Of a DNA stretch of 12,137 bases, positions 1-6,806 are shown one piece after another. A model generated the notes under the pieces. That model had not been told where the DNA came from. It did not search any database and saw only the letters and a list, made by a program, of their open reading frames with translations. Location of the stretch: NCBI GenBank assembly GCA_013203195.1, contig JABMQM010000030.1:1-12137 (forward strand), given 5' to 3'. Position 1 is the stretch's first letter. The number at the start of each line of letters is the position of its first letter. The DNA is from Desulfobacteraceae bacterium. GTDB taxonomy: Bacteria > Desulfobacterota > Desulfobacteria > Desulfobacterales > UBA11574. Both the position numbers and the translations under genes were made by a program.

Positions 1-104
1 AAACAAGGTCACCCGTATCCTGCTGGTAGTGGTATTTACAAATCTCGGCAGTTCCATAGGGACGTTTGTGGCGATACCTCTAATGGTGAAAGTCCTCTAA
101 CTTT

Positions 105-225
105 GATGGCGTCGTAAAAAGTCACGAATGGAAGCTCCCTACAGCCCCGCTGAGCGGCATTTCCGCTACGCTCCATCCCCGATGCTCGGTATCTACACTT
201 CGCTCCGGCAAGCTGGCTGCAGGGA
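105..225. repeat. Repeat-like intergenic element with imperfect inverted repeat
   Basis: GATGGCGTCGTAAAAAGTC at 105-123 resembles a short sequence I recall as widespread between genes in Desulfobacterales; this is memory, not a search. It is followed by an imperfect inverted repeat: TCCCTACAGCC (136-146) pairs with GGCTGCAGGGA (215-225) with a single A-C mismatch. Inside the long loop a smaller hairpin AGCGG (153-157)/CCGCT (163-167) is possible. No transposase or coding capacity is associated. It may be a non-autonomous repeat or a folded RNA; the sequence alone does not decide. Confidence 0.4.
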
Positions 226-262
226 ATCTTAGACTGTAAGGAAAATTAGCTGTTTTTTGATT

Positions 263-310
263 CGCTCGCATTCCCCGCAGTCCACCGGAGGCGGACGGGG
301 AATGCGAGCG
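263..310. repeat. Long perfect-armed hairpin (REP-like palindrome)
   Basis: CGCTCGCATTCCCCG (263-277) is the exact reverse complement of CGGGGAATGCGAGCG (296-310). The 18-nt loop can itself fold: TCC (281-283) pairs with GGA (293-295), then an A-C mismatch, then CC (285-286) pairs with GG (290-291), so the whole unit forms one extended stem with a 3-nt bulge. No T-run follows on either strand, so it does not look like an intrinsic terminator. Dispersed REP-like elements of this type are common in deltaproteobacterial intergenic DNA (recollection). Confidence 0.6.
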
Positions 311-607
311 CTGTGCAGTTCAACAAGGCATGACAAAAAAATGACACTCTCACCATAATGCGCACATGCATATTAACCACTTGAAATAAAAAGAAATTAA
401 GTTAAATCAATCTGTCAAGAGAGTCATGTCAAGGCAACGCTTAGGGTTTTTCCTTATGTCTTTGCCTGCCAAGGGCTTAACTCGGCTATTATAAGAGCAA
501 GCTTAGAAACGCTTCCTTTTGCCCAATCTATGCGTCGGGCGGCACATCCCGAAAACGGTGGGGCTCAAATTTTAAACCTCGAAAAATTCAATATATTCAT
601 TTAGTTA

Positions 608-625
608 ATCCCGCCATGGCGGGAT
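608..625. repeat. Perfect 18-bp palindrome, ATCCCGCCATGGCGGGAT
   Basis: The 18 bases read the same on both strands, centred on an NcoI-like CCATGG. On the + strand the palindrome is followed by CATTTTG, a T-run too short for a confident intrinsic terminator. It could be a REP-type repeat, a protein-binding dyad or a weak terminator for an upstream transcript. It lies about 250 bp before the HDOD gene. Confidence 0.5.
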
Positions 626-714
626 CATTTTGCTTGACCTTGGACCAAGTTGAGCGTTTTGAAACCGGCTCATAATGTAAACGTATTTCAGTTATTACAT
701 CCAGAACGGTTCAT

Positions 715-730
715 TTGGCACATTTCTTGA
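715..730 (+). promoter_or_regulatory. Possible sigma-54 (-24/-12) promoter for the signalling operon
   Basis: TTGGCACATTTCTTGA matches the sigma-54 consensus TTGGCAC-N5-TTGC with the correct distance between the GG and -12 elements, but the -12 GC is GA here. If used, transcription would start near 742, giving a leader of about 130 nt before the HDOD start at 872. The weak -12 element makes this tentative, and no activator gene is adjacent. A TTGAGC (650)/CATAAT (671) pair with 15-nt spacing is a poor sigma-70 alternative. Confidence 0.3.
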
Positions 731-747
731 AAAGGAACTATCTATTC

Positions 748-835
748 CAGTTTATGTAAAACTGTTTCAACCGTTTAGCCAAAGTAACACAATTCACACT
801 TGTTTGTGAATTTGAAGCTTTCAGGAAATCTGAAA
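748..835 (+). promoter_or_regulatory. Structured leader: three successive small stem-loops
   Basis: Three perfect inverted repeats follow one another before the HDOD gene: CAGTTT (748-753)/AAACTG (759-764) with a 5-nt loop, AATTCACA (791-798)/TGTGAATT (805-812) with a 6-nt loop, and TTTCAG (819-824)/CTGAAA (830-835) with a 5-nt loop. The last ends about 25 nt before the ribosome binding site. A further pair, AACGGTT (705-711)/AACCGTT (769-775), brackets the first. They could be RNA hairpins in the leader or operator dyads. They match no riboswitch class I know, including the cyclic di-GMP classes. Confidence 0.4.
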
Positions 836-871
836 AAGAGAAAGGAATGAAATAGAGAAGAAGGTAACATT

Positions 872-1723
872 ATGCCAACAGCCGAAGAAATGCTAAAAAA
901 ATTCAATGATACAAAAACCTTACCACACGTAGCGTTACGCCTGGCCCAATTGATTTCTAATGAAAATACCAGAATAAGTGAATTCGAAAAAATGATTAAG
1001 ATGGATCCTACGCTGGTTGTGCGTCTGTTGCGTGTGGTCAACAGCCCATATTATGGACTGCGGCGCAAAGTTGATAGCATTTCCAGAGCTGTGGTGGTTA
1101 TTGGCATGAAGAGTCTGCGCAATATAGTTGTTACCACCGGCATCAAAGAAGTATTCGCAAAAGGACCGCATGAAGAGATTTTTTCCAGAGCTCAGTTGTG
1201 GCTTCATTGTGCGGCTGTCGGTATTTGCAGCCAAATGATTTCAGAACGCATTTTCGGTCGAGCGGGTGATGATGCTTATCTTTGCGGCATTCTACATGAC
1301 ATTGGAATTATAGTTGAGGATCAGGTTGCACAGGATTTGTTTGTGCAGGTTTGTCAAAACTACACTCCGAATGCCAAGCCTTTTGTCCAATATGAAAAAG
1401 AGACTATAGGGACCGATCACTGCGAAATAGGGCATTTATTAGCTCTTCAATGGAATCTTCCTGCTGATGTGCAAGATGGAATTAAGGACCATCATAAGAC
1501 AGAAGGCGAAATCTTGCCATCCAGCCTGACCGGAATTGTCCAGACGGCAGATTATATTGTTTCTAGATTGAACTACAAGGCCATACCTGAGATGCAACTG
1601 AACCTTTCAAAGGATTTGGGTATTTATATTCGCGATAACATGGAGGAATTTAAAGCCATGACAAAAGATTTACCTGACGAGTTGTCAAAAGCCAAAGAGC
1701 TTTATGAATCTGAAGGGGAGTAG
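872..1723 (+). CDS. HDOD-domain signalling protein
   Basis: This 283-residue protein is almost entirely one HDOD domain, a relative of HD phosphohydrolases usually thought to act as a regulatory or scaffold module rather than an enzyme. Diagnostic stretches are LPHVALRLAQLI (17-28), the block around residues 46-80 (DPTLVVRLLRVVNSPYYGL, then the ISRAVVVIGMKSLRNIV region), LCGILHDIG (137-145, with H142-D143), DHCEIGHLLALQWNLP (182-197) and a paired histidine at 207-208. The HD and the other histidines are kept, so metal binding cannot be excluded, but no GYP motif is present. There is no signal peptide or membrane helix, so it is cytoplasmic. The start is supported by GAAGAAGG at 857-864, 7 nt before ATG. 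The stop lies 4 nt before the kinase ATG, which points to co-transcription and a role in the same pathway as the kinase and the HD-GYP regulator. Confidence 0.9.
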   Translation: MPTAEEMLKKFNDTKTLPHVALRLAQLISNENTRISEFEKMIKMDPTLVVRLLRVVNSPYYGLRRKVDSISRAVVVIGMKSLRNIVVTTGIKEVFAKGPHEEIFSRAQLWLHCAAVGICSQMISERIFGRAGDDAYLCGILHDIGIIVEDQVAQDLFVQVCQNYTPNAKPFVQYEKETIGTDHCEIGHLLALQWNLPADVQDGIKDHHKTEGEILPSSLTGIVQTADYIVSRLNYKAIPEMQLNLSKDLGIYIRDNMEEFKAMTKDLPDELSKAKELYESEGE

Positions 1724-1727
1724 AGGG

Positions 1728-4712
1728 ATGGAATTTATAGAAGATATCTTCAGTGAGATTGATGACCGGGAAGAAGATTTGCATCAATTAGTTGCCTTGC
1801 TAAAAAAGTATTTGCCGGATGGCAGCTTTCAGCTTGTTTTAAACAGCGGCAAGTCTGTTTCTTCAGGGGACAAACTGGATTTGTCCCGCGAAAGCTGTGA
1901 TAAACTGATAGATATGGCTATAAAGGAAAACGGTTTAATTCACCATGAGCTTCACAAAACCCGTTTAATGCATGCAATGCTTATCAAGGAGTTGGATGCA
2001 ACACTAATTTTTGTTTTACCCACTCAGGACCCTGATTCGGTTTTGAAAAATTATGGCCTGTCAGATGTAAAATTATGCATTGAGCTTTTCAATTCCCAAA
2101 AAGCTCATCTTGAAGAGCAAGATCTTAGAAAAATACAAAAAAGACAGATAAACCGAAAAGTTAAAGTCTTGGAAAACAAATACAACGAAATCCTGTCAGA
2201 CAACCTTAAGGCCAATGAAGAGTTAAGAGAACACAGCCGATTGCAACAGAAAATTTTGGATACAGCTGCAACTGCAATATTGACTACTGACGCCCAAGGG
2301 CGCATCACTACTGCAAATGAAGAGTTCTGCTCGTCAACAGGCTTTAGCAAAGATGACGTGATCGGCAAACATCGCGACACTTTATCGGACAGGTCGTGTA
2401 AGACTGATTGCAGCCTTTTTAAAGCAGACGAAAAGCAACAAATTATCAAAAAGCGTTGCACAATACGCACAAAAGATGACAGAGAGCTTATCGTTATCAA
2501 GAATGCCGGCACTATCTATGATAGGTCGGGCAGATTTAGCGGTGGAGTGGAGTCGTTCATCGATGTTACCGACTTAGTCAAGGCACGTGAGGCGGCAGAG
2601 GCTGCAAATATTGTTAAAATGGAATTTTTGACCAACATGAGCCATGAGATCAGGACCCCTCTAAACGGAATCATCGGTATGGCGGAATTAGCTTTTGATA
2701 CTAATCTTGATGATGAACAGAAGAATATGTTTTATACAATTAATAACGAAGCCAGCTCTCTACTCGATATTATCAATACGATTCTCGATTTTTCAAAGAA
2801 TAATGCTGAAAAGACTGAACTTGAGGAGATACCGTTCAACTTGAGGATTTTGACTGAGGATATAGCTCAAAGTTTCGCCTACAGGGCAGAGCAAAAAGAG
2901 TTGCATTTTGTTTCATATCTGACCCCTGAAGTTCCCACACAATTAATGGGCGACCCTGGCCGGCTAAGGCAGATACTGGTAAATCTGGCAGGTAATGCCC
3001 TCAAGTTTACTGAAGAAGGTGAGATATACATCAAAGGAGAGGTGGCTGAGGACCACAAAGACTGGGTCAAGGTTCGCTTTTTAGTAAAAGACACGGGTAT
3101 TGGAATACCAAAGGATAAACAATCCATAATTTTTGAGTGCTTTACCCAGGCTGATGGGTCGACTACCAGGAAGTACGGGGGGACCGGATTAGGAACCACC
3201 ATATCCAAACAATTGGCAGAAATGATGGGAGGGGAAATTGGTGTGGAGGGCGAGGAGGGTATGGGTAGTACGTTTTGGTTCACGGCTGTTTTTAACAAGC
3301 AAAAAGGTCATGTTGCCGTCCAGAAAAAAGACAAGATATCTCTGAAAGATTTAAGGGTACTGGTGGTTGATGACAACCAGACCAACCAATTTGTTCTGAC
3401 GGAATACCTTAAATCTTGGGGTTGCCGGACTGAGACTTGCAGCGGGAAAGATGCTCTGTCCGTTCTCAGGGAGTCTGTTTTGTCTGAAGAACCATTCAAC
3501 CTGATTTTGACAGACTTTCATCTTCCTGAGGTTACAGGCTTTGATATGGCTAAAGAGATAAAAAAAATGGAAACTTTGGCAAAAATCCCCATCATAGTCA
3601 TCACCTCTATTGGAAAGATAGGAGACGCTAAAAGTTGCAGGGATATAGGCATTGATGGATATTTAGCCAAGCCGATTAAACAGGATGATCTGCGTAAAGT
3701 TATTGAGTCTGTTTTGGGTTTTTCTAAAGAGGAGAATCCTAAGGGTCAAAACCTTGTTACCAGACATACGATAGTCGAAGATAATAGGAAAGAGGTACAG
3801 ATCCTTTTAGTAGAGGACTATCCGACGAATCAGAAACTGGCTATGAAGCATCTGCAGACTGCAGGATACCAGGTAGACCTGGCGGACAACGGTCAGCAGG
3901 CCGTAGAGGCATTTAAGCGCAAACAACATGATCTCATTCTGATGGATATACAGATGCCCGTAATGGGCGGTTATGAAGCTACAAAAGCAATCCGGAATTT
4001 AGAAATAGAACTCAGCAAAATAGGAGATAAAAAAGATTCAGCTAAATCGGAAAAGATTCCGATAATCGCCATGACGGTGCACGCCCTGAAAGGTTACAAA
4101 GAAAAATGCCTTGAGGCCGGCATGGACGACTACTTAACCAAGCCTTTCAGGAGAAAGGAACTTTTGGACATAGTAGAGAAATGGAGCAGATCGCGTTCGA
4201 TAAAGGGAAAGCAGCTCCCAACCCGGTTAGGTTTATGCTCAGGAGAAAATGTTGAATTTAAGGAAGCGGATGCTAAGAAATCCGCAATCGACTCGGCTGA
4301 GCCGTTCGACCCTGAGCTCACAGCCGAAGGGCTCGTCGCAGGCCAAAATCCAAAGTCCAAAACGGATAAAGCCAATGCCCCAATTAATTTTGAAAAGGCT
4401 ATAGCGGAATTTGATGGAGATAAGGAATTTTTTATTGGAGTCCTTGAAGGTTTCTTTGAGAATGTCAGGGGTCAAATTGAAACATTACGCCAGGCCGTAT
4501 CTGATGGAGATGCAGACTTGGTCAGAAGAGAGGCGCATTCAATTAAAGGGGGCGCGGCAAATCTGACGGCAGATGAACTATCCCAAATTGCGTTTAAACT
4601 TGAAAATATAGGGCAATCAGAAGTTTTAGAAGAAGGTTTTGAGTTCATCGGAAGACTTGAAAAAGAGTTCCAACGTTTAGAAGCTTATGCAAGTAACGAT
4701 AAAACAGCATAA
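1728..4712 (+). CDS. Soluble hybrid histidine kinase: PAS-HisKA-HATPase-REC-REC-HPt
   Basis: I place the start at ATG 1728 (994 residues), because AGGGGAG (1714-1720) is well spaced before it; an in-frame ATG at 1704 would add 8 residues and overlap the HDOD gene. Domains in order: an unrecognised N-terminal region (1-122); a probable coiled coil (123-172); PAS (about 173-282) with a C224-x3-C228 pair and C244; HisKA with the phospho-acceptor in MSHEIRTPLNG (H306); HATPase with N423, DTGIGIP (D455) and GGTGLG (484-489); receiver 1 (acid pair D548-D549, D596, T626, K648); receiver 2 (E696-D697, D740, K805); and a C-terminal HPt with AHSIKGGAANL (H937). All catalytic residues are intact, so a full His-Asp-His-Asp relay is expected, with output probably to the REC/HD-GYP protein encoded 21 nt downstream. 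No membrane helix is seen, so it should sense a cytoplasmic signal. The receiver-HPt linker (about 815-887) is low in conservation cues. Confidence 0.93.
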   Translation: MEFIEDIFSEIDDREEDLHQLVALLKKYLPDGSFQLVLNSGKSVSSGDKLDLSRESCDKLIDMAIKENGLIHHELHKTRLMHAMLIKELDATLIFVLPTQDPDSVLKNYGLSDVKLCIELFNSQKAHLEEQDLRKIQKRQINRKVKVLENKYNEILSDNLKANEELREHSRLQQKILDTAATAILTTDAQGRITTANEEFCSSTGFSKDDVIGKHRDTLSDRSCKTDCSLFKADEKQQIIKKRCTIRTKDDRELIVIKNAGTIYDRSGRFSGGVESFIDVTDLVKAREAAEAANIVKMEFLTNMSHEIRTPLNGIIGMAELAFDTNLDDEQKNMFYTINNEASSLLDIINTILDFSKNNAEKTELEEIPFNLRILTEDIAQSFAYRAEQKELHFVSYLTPEVPTQLMGDPGRLRQILVNLAGNALKFTEEGEIYIKGEVAEDHKDWVKVRFLVKDTGIGIPKDKQSIIFECFTQADGSTTRKYGGTGLGTTISKQLAEMMGGEIGVEGEEGMGSTFWFTAVFNKQKGHVAVQKKDKISLKDLRVLVVDDNQTNQFVLTEYLKSWGCRTETCSGKDALSVLRESVLSEEPFNLILTDFHLPEVTGFDMAKEIKKMETLAKIPIIVITSIGKIGDAKSCRDIGIDGYLAKPIKQDDLRKVIESVLGFSKEENPKGQNLVTRHTIVEDNRKEVQILLVEDYPTNQKLAMKHLQTAGYQVDLADNGQQAVEAFKRKQHDLILMDIQMPVMGGYEATKAIRNLEIELSKIGDKKDSAKSEKIPIIAMTVHALKGYKEKCLEAGMDDYLTKPFRRKELLDIVEKWSRSRSIKGKQLPTRLGLCSGENVEFKEADAKKSAIDSAEPFDPELTAEGLVAGQNPKSKTDKANAPINFEKAIAEFDGDKEFFIGVLEGFFENVRGQIETLRQAVSDGDADLVRREAHSIKGGAANLTADELSQIAFKLENIGQSEVLEEGFEFIGRLEKEFQRLEAYASNDKTA

Positions 4713-4733
4713 AAAATCAAAAGGGACCTATTT

Positions 4734-5774
4734 ATGAAAATTCTCATAGTGGAAGATGAGCTTGTTAGCCAAAAGAAAATGGACAAGTTGGTCCAAAGTT
4801 TAGGCCATGAGACGCTTGTAGCGACAGATGGTGTTGCGGCTTGGAAAATCTGGAGAGACGAGAGACCCAGGATTGTTATCACTGATTGGATGTTGCCTCA
4901 AATGGATGGGCTCGAGCTTTGTGCCAAGATTCGATCCGAGGAAGGAGAGGAATATACCTATGTTATTATCGTAACCGCTAAAGACGAGATTCAGGATGTA
5001 ATTAAGGGCATGGATGCCGGAGCAGATGATTATATTGCCAAACCATTCAACAAGGATGAACTTAATGTTCGCATCAAAGCCGGAGAGCGCGTCATCAATT
5101 TTCAGATCCAGGATATCGTAATTTTTGCTCTGGCAAAGATGGCCGAATCTCGCGATGAAGACACGGGTAATCACCTGGAGCGGGTTCGTCACTACTCAAA
5201 GCGCCTTGCCGAAACAATACTTGATAGTCCTAACCCGCCGCCGGAGTTGGACCGGTTGTTAATAGACAATATTTTTTTAACCAGTGTGCTACATGATATC
5301 GGTAAGGTTGGCATTCCGGATTATATACTCCTTAAACCCGGCCGGCTGGATGATGGAGAGTTTGGGGTCATGAAAACACATGCCGAAATCGGCTATAATA
5401 CTCTCAACGAAGCCTTAGAAAAAGCTCCCAGGGCGAGATACCTGCAAATAGCTGCTGAAATAGCCCGCCATCACCACGAAAAGTATGACGGAAGCGGTTA
5501 TCCGGACGGGCTCAAACAAGATGAAATACACATTGCCAGCCGGATTTTCGCACTGTCCGATGTTTACGACGCACTTGTATCCAAAAGACCCTACAAAGAA
5601 GCTTTTTCTCACGAGCGAGCCAAATACATAATTGCTGATGGCAACGGAAAGCATTTTGACCCCGTTGTAGTCGATGCCTTTTTAAGATGCGAACACAGAT
5701 TCATTGAAATTCATAATAAATACAGAGACGATTACGAGAAGCTTCCCTCAACTTCCGCGATTAATATGGATTAA
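4734..5774 (+). CDS. RpfG-like response regulator, REC plus HD-GYP (c-di-GMP phosphodiesterase)
   Basis: This 346-residue protein joins a receiver to an HD-GYP domain, a family that hydrolyses cyclic di-GMP to pGpG or GMP. The receiver (1-120) has E7-D8, phospho-acceptor D51 in ITDWMLPQMDG, T81 and K103. The HD-GYP domain (about 125-330) has TGNHLERV (H147), LHDIGKVGIP (H187-D188), THAEIG (H216), and HHEKYDGSGYP (H247 to P257), followed by SDVYDAL (275-281). The metal-binding and GYP signatures are complete, so activity is expected. AAGGGA (4721-4726) precedes ATG by 7 nt. It is the third gene of the signalling operon and the obvious target of the kinase HPt domain. Its stop is 18 bp from the oppF stop on the other strand. 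RpfG is the best-known homologue by architecture, but nothing here shows a DSF quorum signal. Confidence 0.93.
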   Translation: MKILIVEDELVSQKKMDKLVQSLGHETLVATDGVAAWKIWRDERPRIVITDWMLPQMDGLELCAKIRSEEGEEYTYVIIVTAKDEIQDVIKGMDAGADDYIAKPFNKDELNVRIKAGERVINFQIQDIVIFALAKMAESRDEDTGNHLERVRHYSKRLAETILDSPNPPPELDRLLIDNIFLTSVLHDIGKVGIPDYILLKPGRLDDGEFGVMKTHAEIGYNTLNEALEKAPRARYLQIAAEIARHHHEKYDGSGYPDGLKQDEIHIASRIFALSDVYDALVSKRPYKEAFSHERAKYIIADGNGKHFDPVVVDAFLRCEHRFIEIHNKYRDDYEKLPSTSAINMD

Positions 5775-5777
5775 ATA

Positions 5778-5823
5778 GGCACAGCAGGTATTTTAGCTTA
5801 CTTTGGGTATTTTGTTCTGTGCC
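5778..5823. terminator. Inverted repeat at the convergent junction, doubtful terminator
   Basis: GGCACAG (5778-5784) is the exact reverse complement of CTGTGCC (5817-5823), with a 32-nt loop that includes the last codons of oppF. It spans the only gap between the two convergent operons. Neither strand has a proper T-run after the stem, so it is at best a weak or factor-assisted terminator; the 18-bp gap leaves no room for a conventional one. Confidence 0.2.
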
Positions 5824-6806
5824 GCTTTCCAGCATCTTACAAAGTGTTCTTCCCCAACTTGTGCCAGAGTAGTTCTTTCTTCCCGGCAGCGCGTCTCTTC
5901 AAGAGTACATCTTCCCTGGAAACTACAGCCAAAGATTGGTATGGATGAGTCGGGCAGATCTCTTTCCGGCAGATGCAAGTCGGGTGTATTACCGGGCTCG
6001 GGATCGGGAATGGCTGCTAATAATGATATGGTGTATGGGTGACGCGGGTTTTCAAAAAGTTGTTCGGCCGGTGCAAATTCCATGATGCAGCCTTTGTACA
6101 TCACTGCGATGGTGTTGCACAGATAACCCACGACATTAAGGTCATGGGAGATAAAAAGATAGCTTAGACCGAGCCGGTCCTGCAAGTCTTTTAAAAGGTT
6201 GATGATCTGAGCCTGGATAGAGACATCCAGGGCTGAGACGGGCTCATCGCATATTATCAGCAAAGGTTCCACGCTCAGGGCGCGGGCGATGCCGATGCGC
6301 TGGCGCTGGCCCCCGCTGAATTCATGGGGATACCGGTCAGCGCTCTCGGGAGACATGCCAACCATTTGCAGAAGTTTTTCAAGGCGCTCTTTGCGTTTGG
6401 GGGCGTTTTTAATCCCCAGAATCCGAAGTCCCTCTTCAATGGACAGACCAACGGTCATGCGGGGATTCAAAGACCCGTACGGGTCCTGGAAAACGATCTG
6501 CATATCCTTGCGGTAGAGCTTCATATCATTTTCGGCCAACTTGCTGATATCAGTTCCCCGGAAGACTATTTTGCCTGCATCAGACTCTAAAAGTTTCAGG
6601 ATGAGTCGCGCGACCGTTGTTTTCCCGCAGCCGCTCTCGCCCACCAGGCCCAGGGTCTTGCCCTGCTGGATCTCAAAACTGACACCATCAACGGCTTTGT
6701 TCCATGCGGCAATTTTTTGGAAAAAACCTCGGCGTACGGGAAAGTATTTTTTCAGTCCTTCAACCCGCAGGATGATGTGATTAGCTCTATTTGTTTTCGA
6801 ATTCAT
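5793..6806 (-). CDS. oppF: Oligopeptide ABC importer ATPase, OppF type
   Basis: This 337-residue cytoplasmic ATPase powers peptide import as one half of a heterodimer with OppD. Visible motifs are Walker A GESGCGKT (56-63), Q-loop VFQDPYGSLNPRMTVG (Q107), signature FSGGQRQR (163-170), Walker B LLIICDEP (182-189, D187-E188) and H-loop H221. The C-terminal oligopeptide-transporter extension contains four cysteines (C294, C300, C307, C325) spaced as in family members proposed to hold a [4Fe-4S] cluster. The GSLNPRMT stretch and the position after a second ATPase gene mark it as OppF/DppF rather than OppD. The start ATG overlaps the oppD stop as ATGA, with AAGAGA 4 nt upstream, so translation is probably coupled. 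It is the last gene of the operon. The substrate could also be dipeptides or another solute of this family. Confidence 0.9.
   Translation of the reverse strand: MNSKTNRANHIILRVEGLKKYFPVRRGFFQKIAAWNKAVDGVSFEIQQGKTLGLVGESGCGKTTVARLILKLLESDAGKIVFRGTDISKLAENDMKLYRKDMQIVFQDPYGSLNPRMTVGLSIEEGLRILGIKNAPKRKERLEKLLQMVGMSPESADRYPHEFSGGQRQRIGIARALSVEPLLIICDEPVSALDVSIQAQIINLLKDLQDRLGLSYLFISHDLNVVGYLCNTIAVMYKGCIMEFAPAEQLFENPRHPYTISLLAAIPDPEPGNTPDLHLPERDLPDSSIPIFGCSFQGRCTLEETRCREERTTLAQVGEEHFVRCWKAAQNKIPKVS

Larger units (their letters stand above)
1..871. other. Gene-free left region with several inverted repeats
   Basis: No complete coding region with a plausible start and ribosome binding site is visible on either strand before the HDOD gene. 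Frame 1 is open from base 1 to a TAA at 115-117 (38 codons). It could be the tail of a gene cut by the window edge, but its last codons lie inside a repeat-like element and I do not recognise the peptide. The region contains an imperfect inverted repeat at 136-225, a strong hairpin at 263-310, a palindrome at 608-625, and a leader with small stem-loops at 748-835; these are listed separately. Between about 311 and 600 the sequence is AT-rich and I can assign nothing to it. Confidence 0.6.

Noticed and set aside
66..102. GGTGAAAGTCC resembling a piece of group II intron RNA
   Set aside because: The match is about 11 bases, and no reverse transcriptase, domain V or intron boundary is visible in the window.
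1..117. Open frame 1 of 38 codons at the left edge as a partial gene
   Set aside because: It has no recognisable family, and its last codons fall in a repeat-like motif. Too short to call; noted in the description of the left region only.
311..600. Cyclic di-GMP riboswitch or small RNA before the signalling operon
   Set aside because: I looked for the conserved GEMM-type core and for tRNA-like or 6S-like folds and found none; only minor inverted repeats and short TGTCAAG direct repeats are present.
791..812. CRP/FNR-type operator before the HDOD gene
   Set aside because: The half-sites are in the opposite order (TTCACA-N6-TGTGAA) to the CRP consensus TGTGA-N6-TCACA, so it was recorded only as an inverted repeat.
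775..1041. Open frame of 88 codons on the - strand
   Set aside because: It is antisense to the start of the well-supported HDOD gene, has no plausible ribosome binding site or family, and reads like a shadow frame.
1704..1727. Upstream ATG at 1704 as the kinase start
   Set aside because: It has only a weak ribosome binding site and would overlap the HDOD gene by 20 nt. ATG 1728 has a strong AGGGGAG at good distance.
4340..4372. AAAATCCAAAGTCCAAAA-like sequence in the kinase linker as an inserted intergenic repeat
   Set aside because: It resembles the AT-rich repeat style of the right edge, but the match is low-complexity and short. The frame is intact, so no insertion can be argued.
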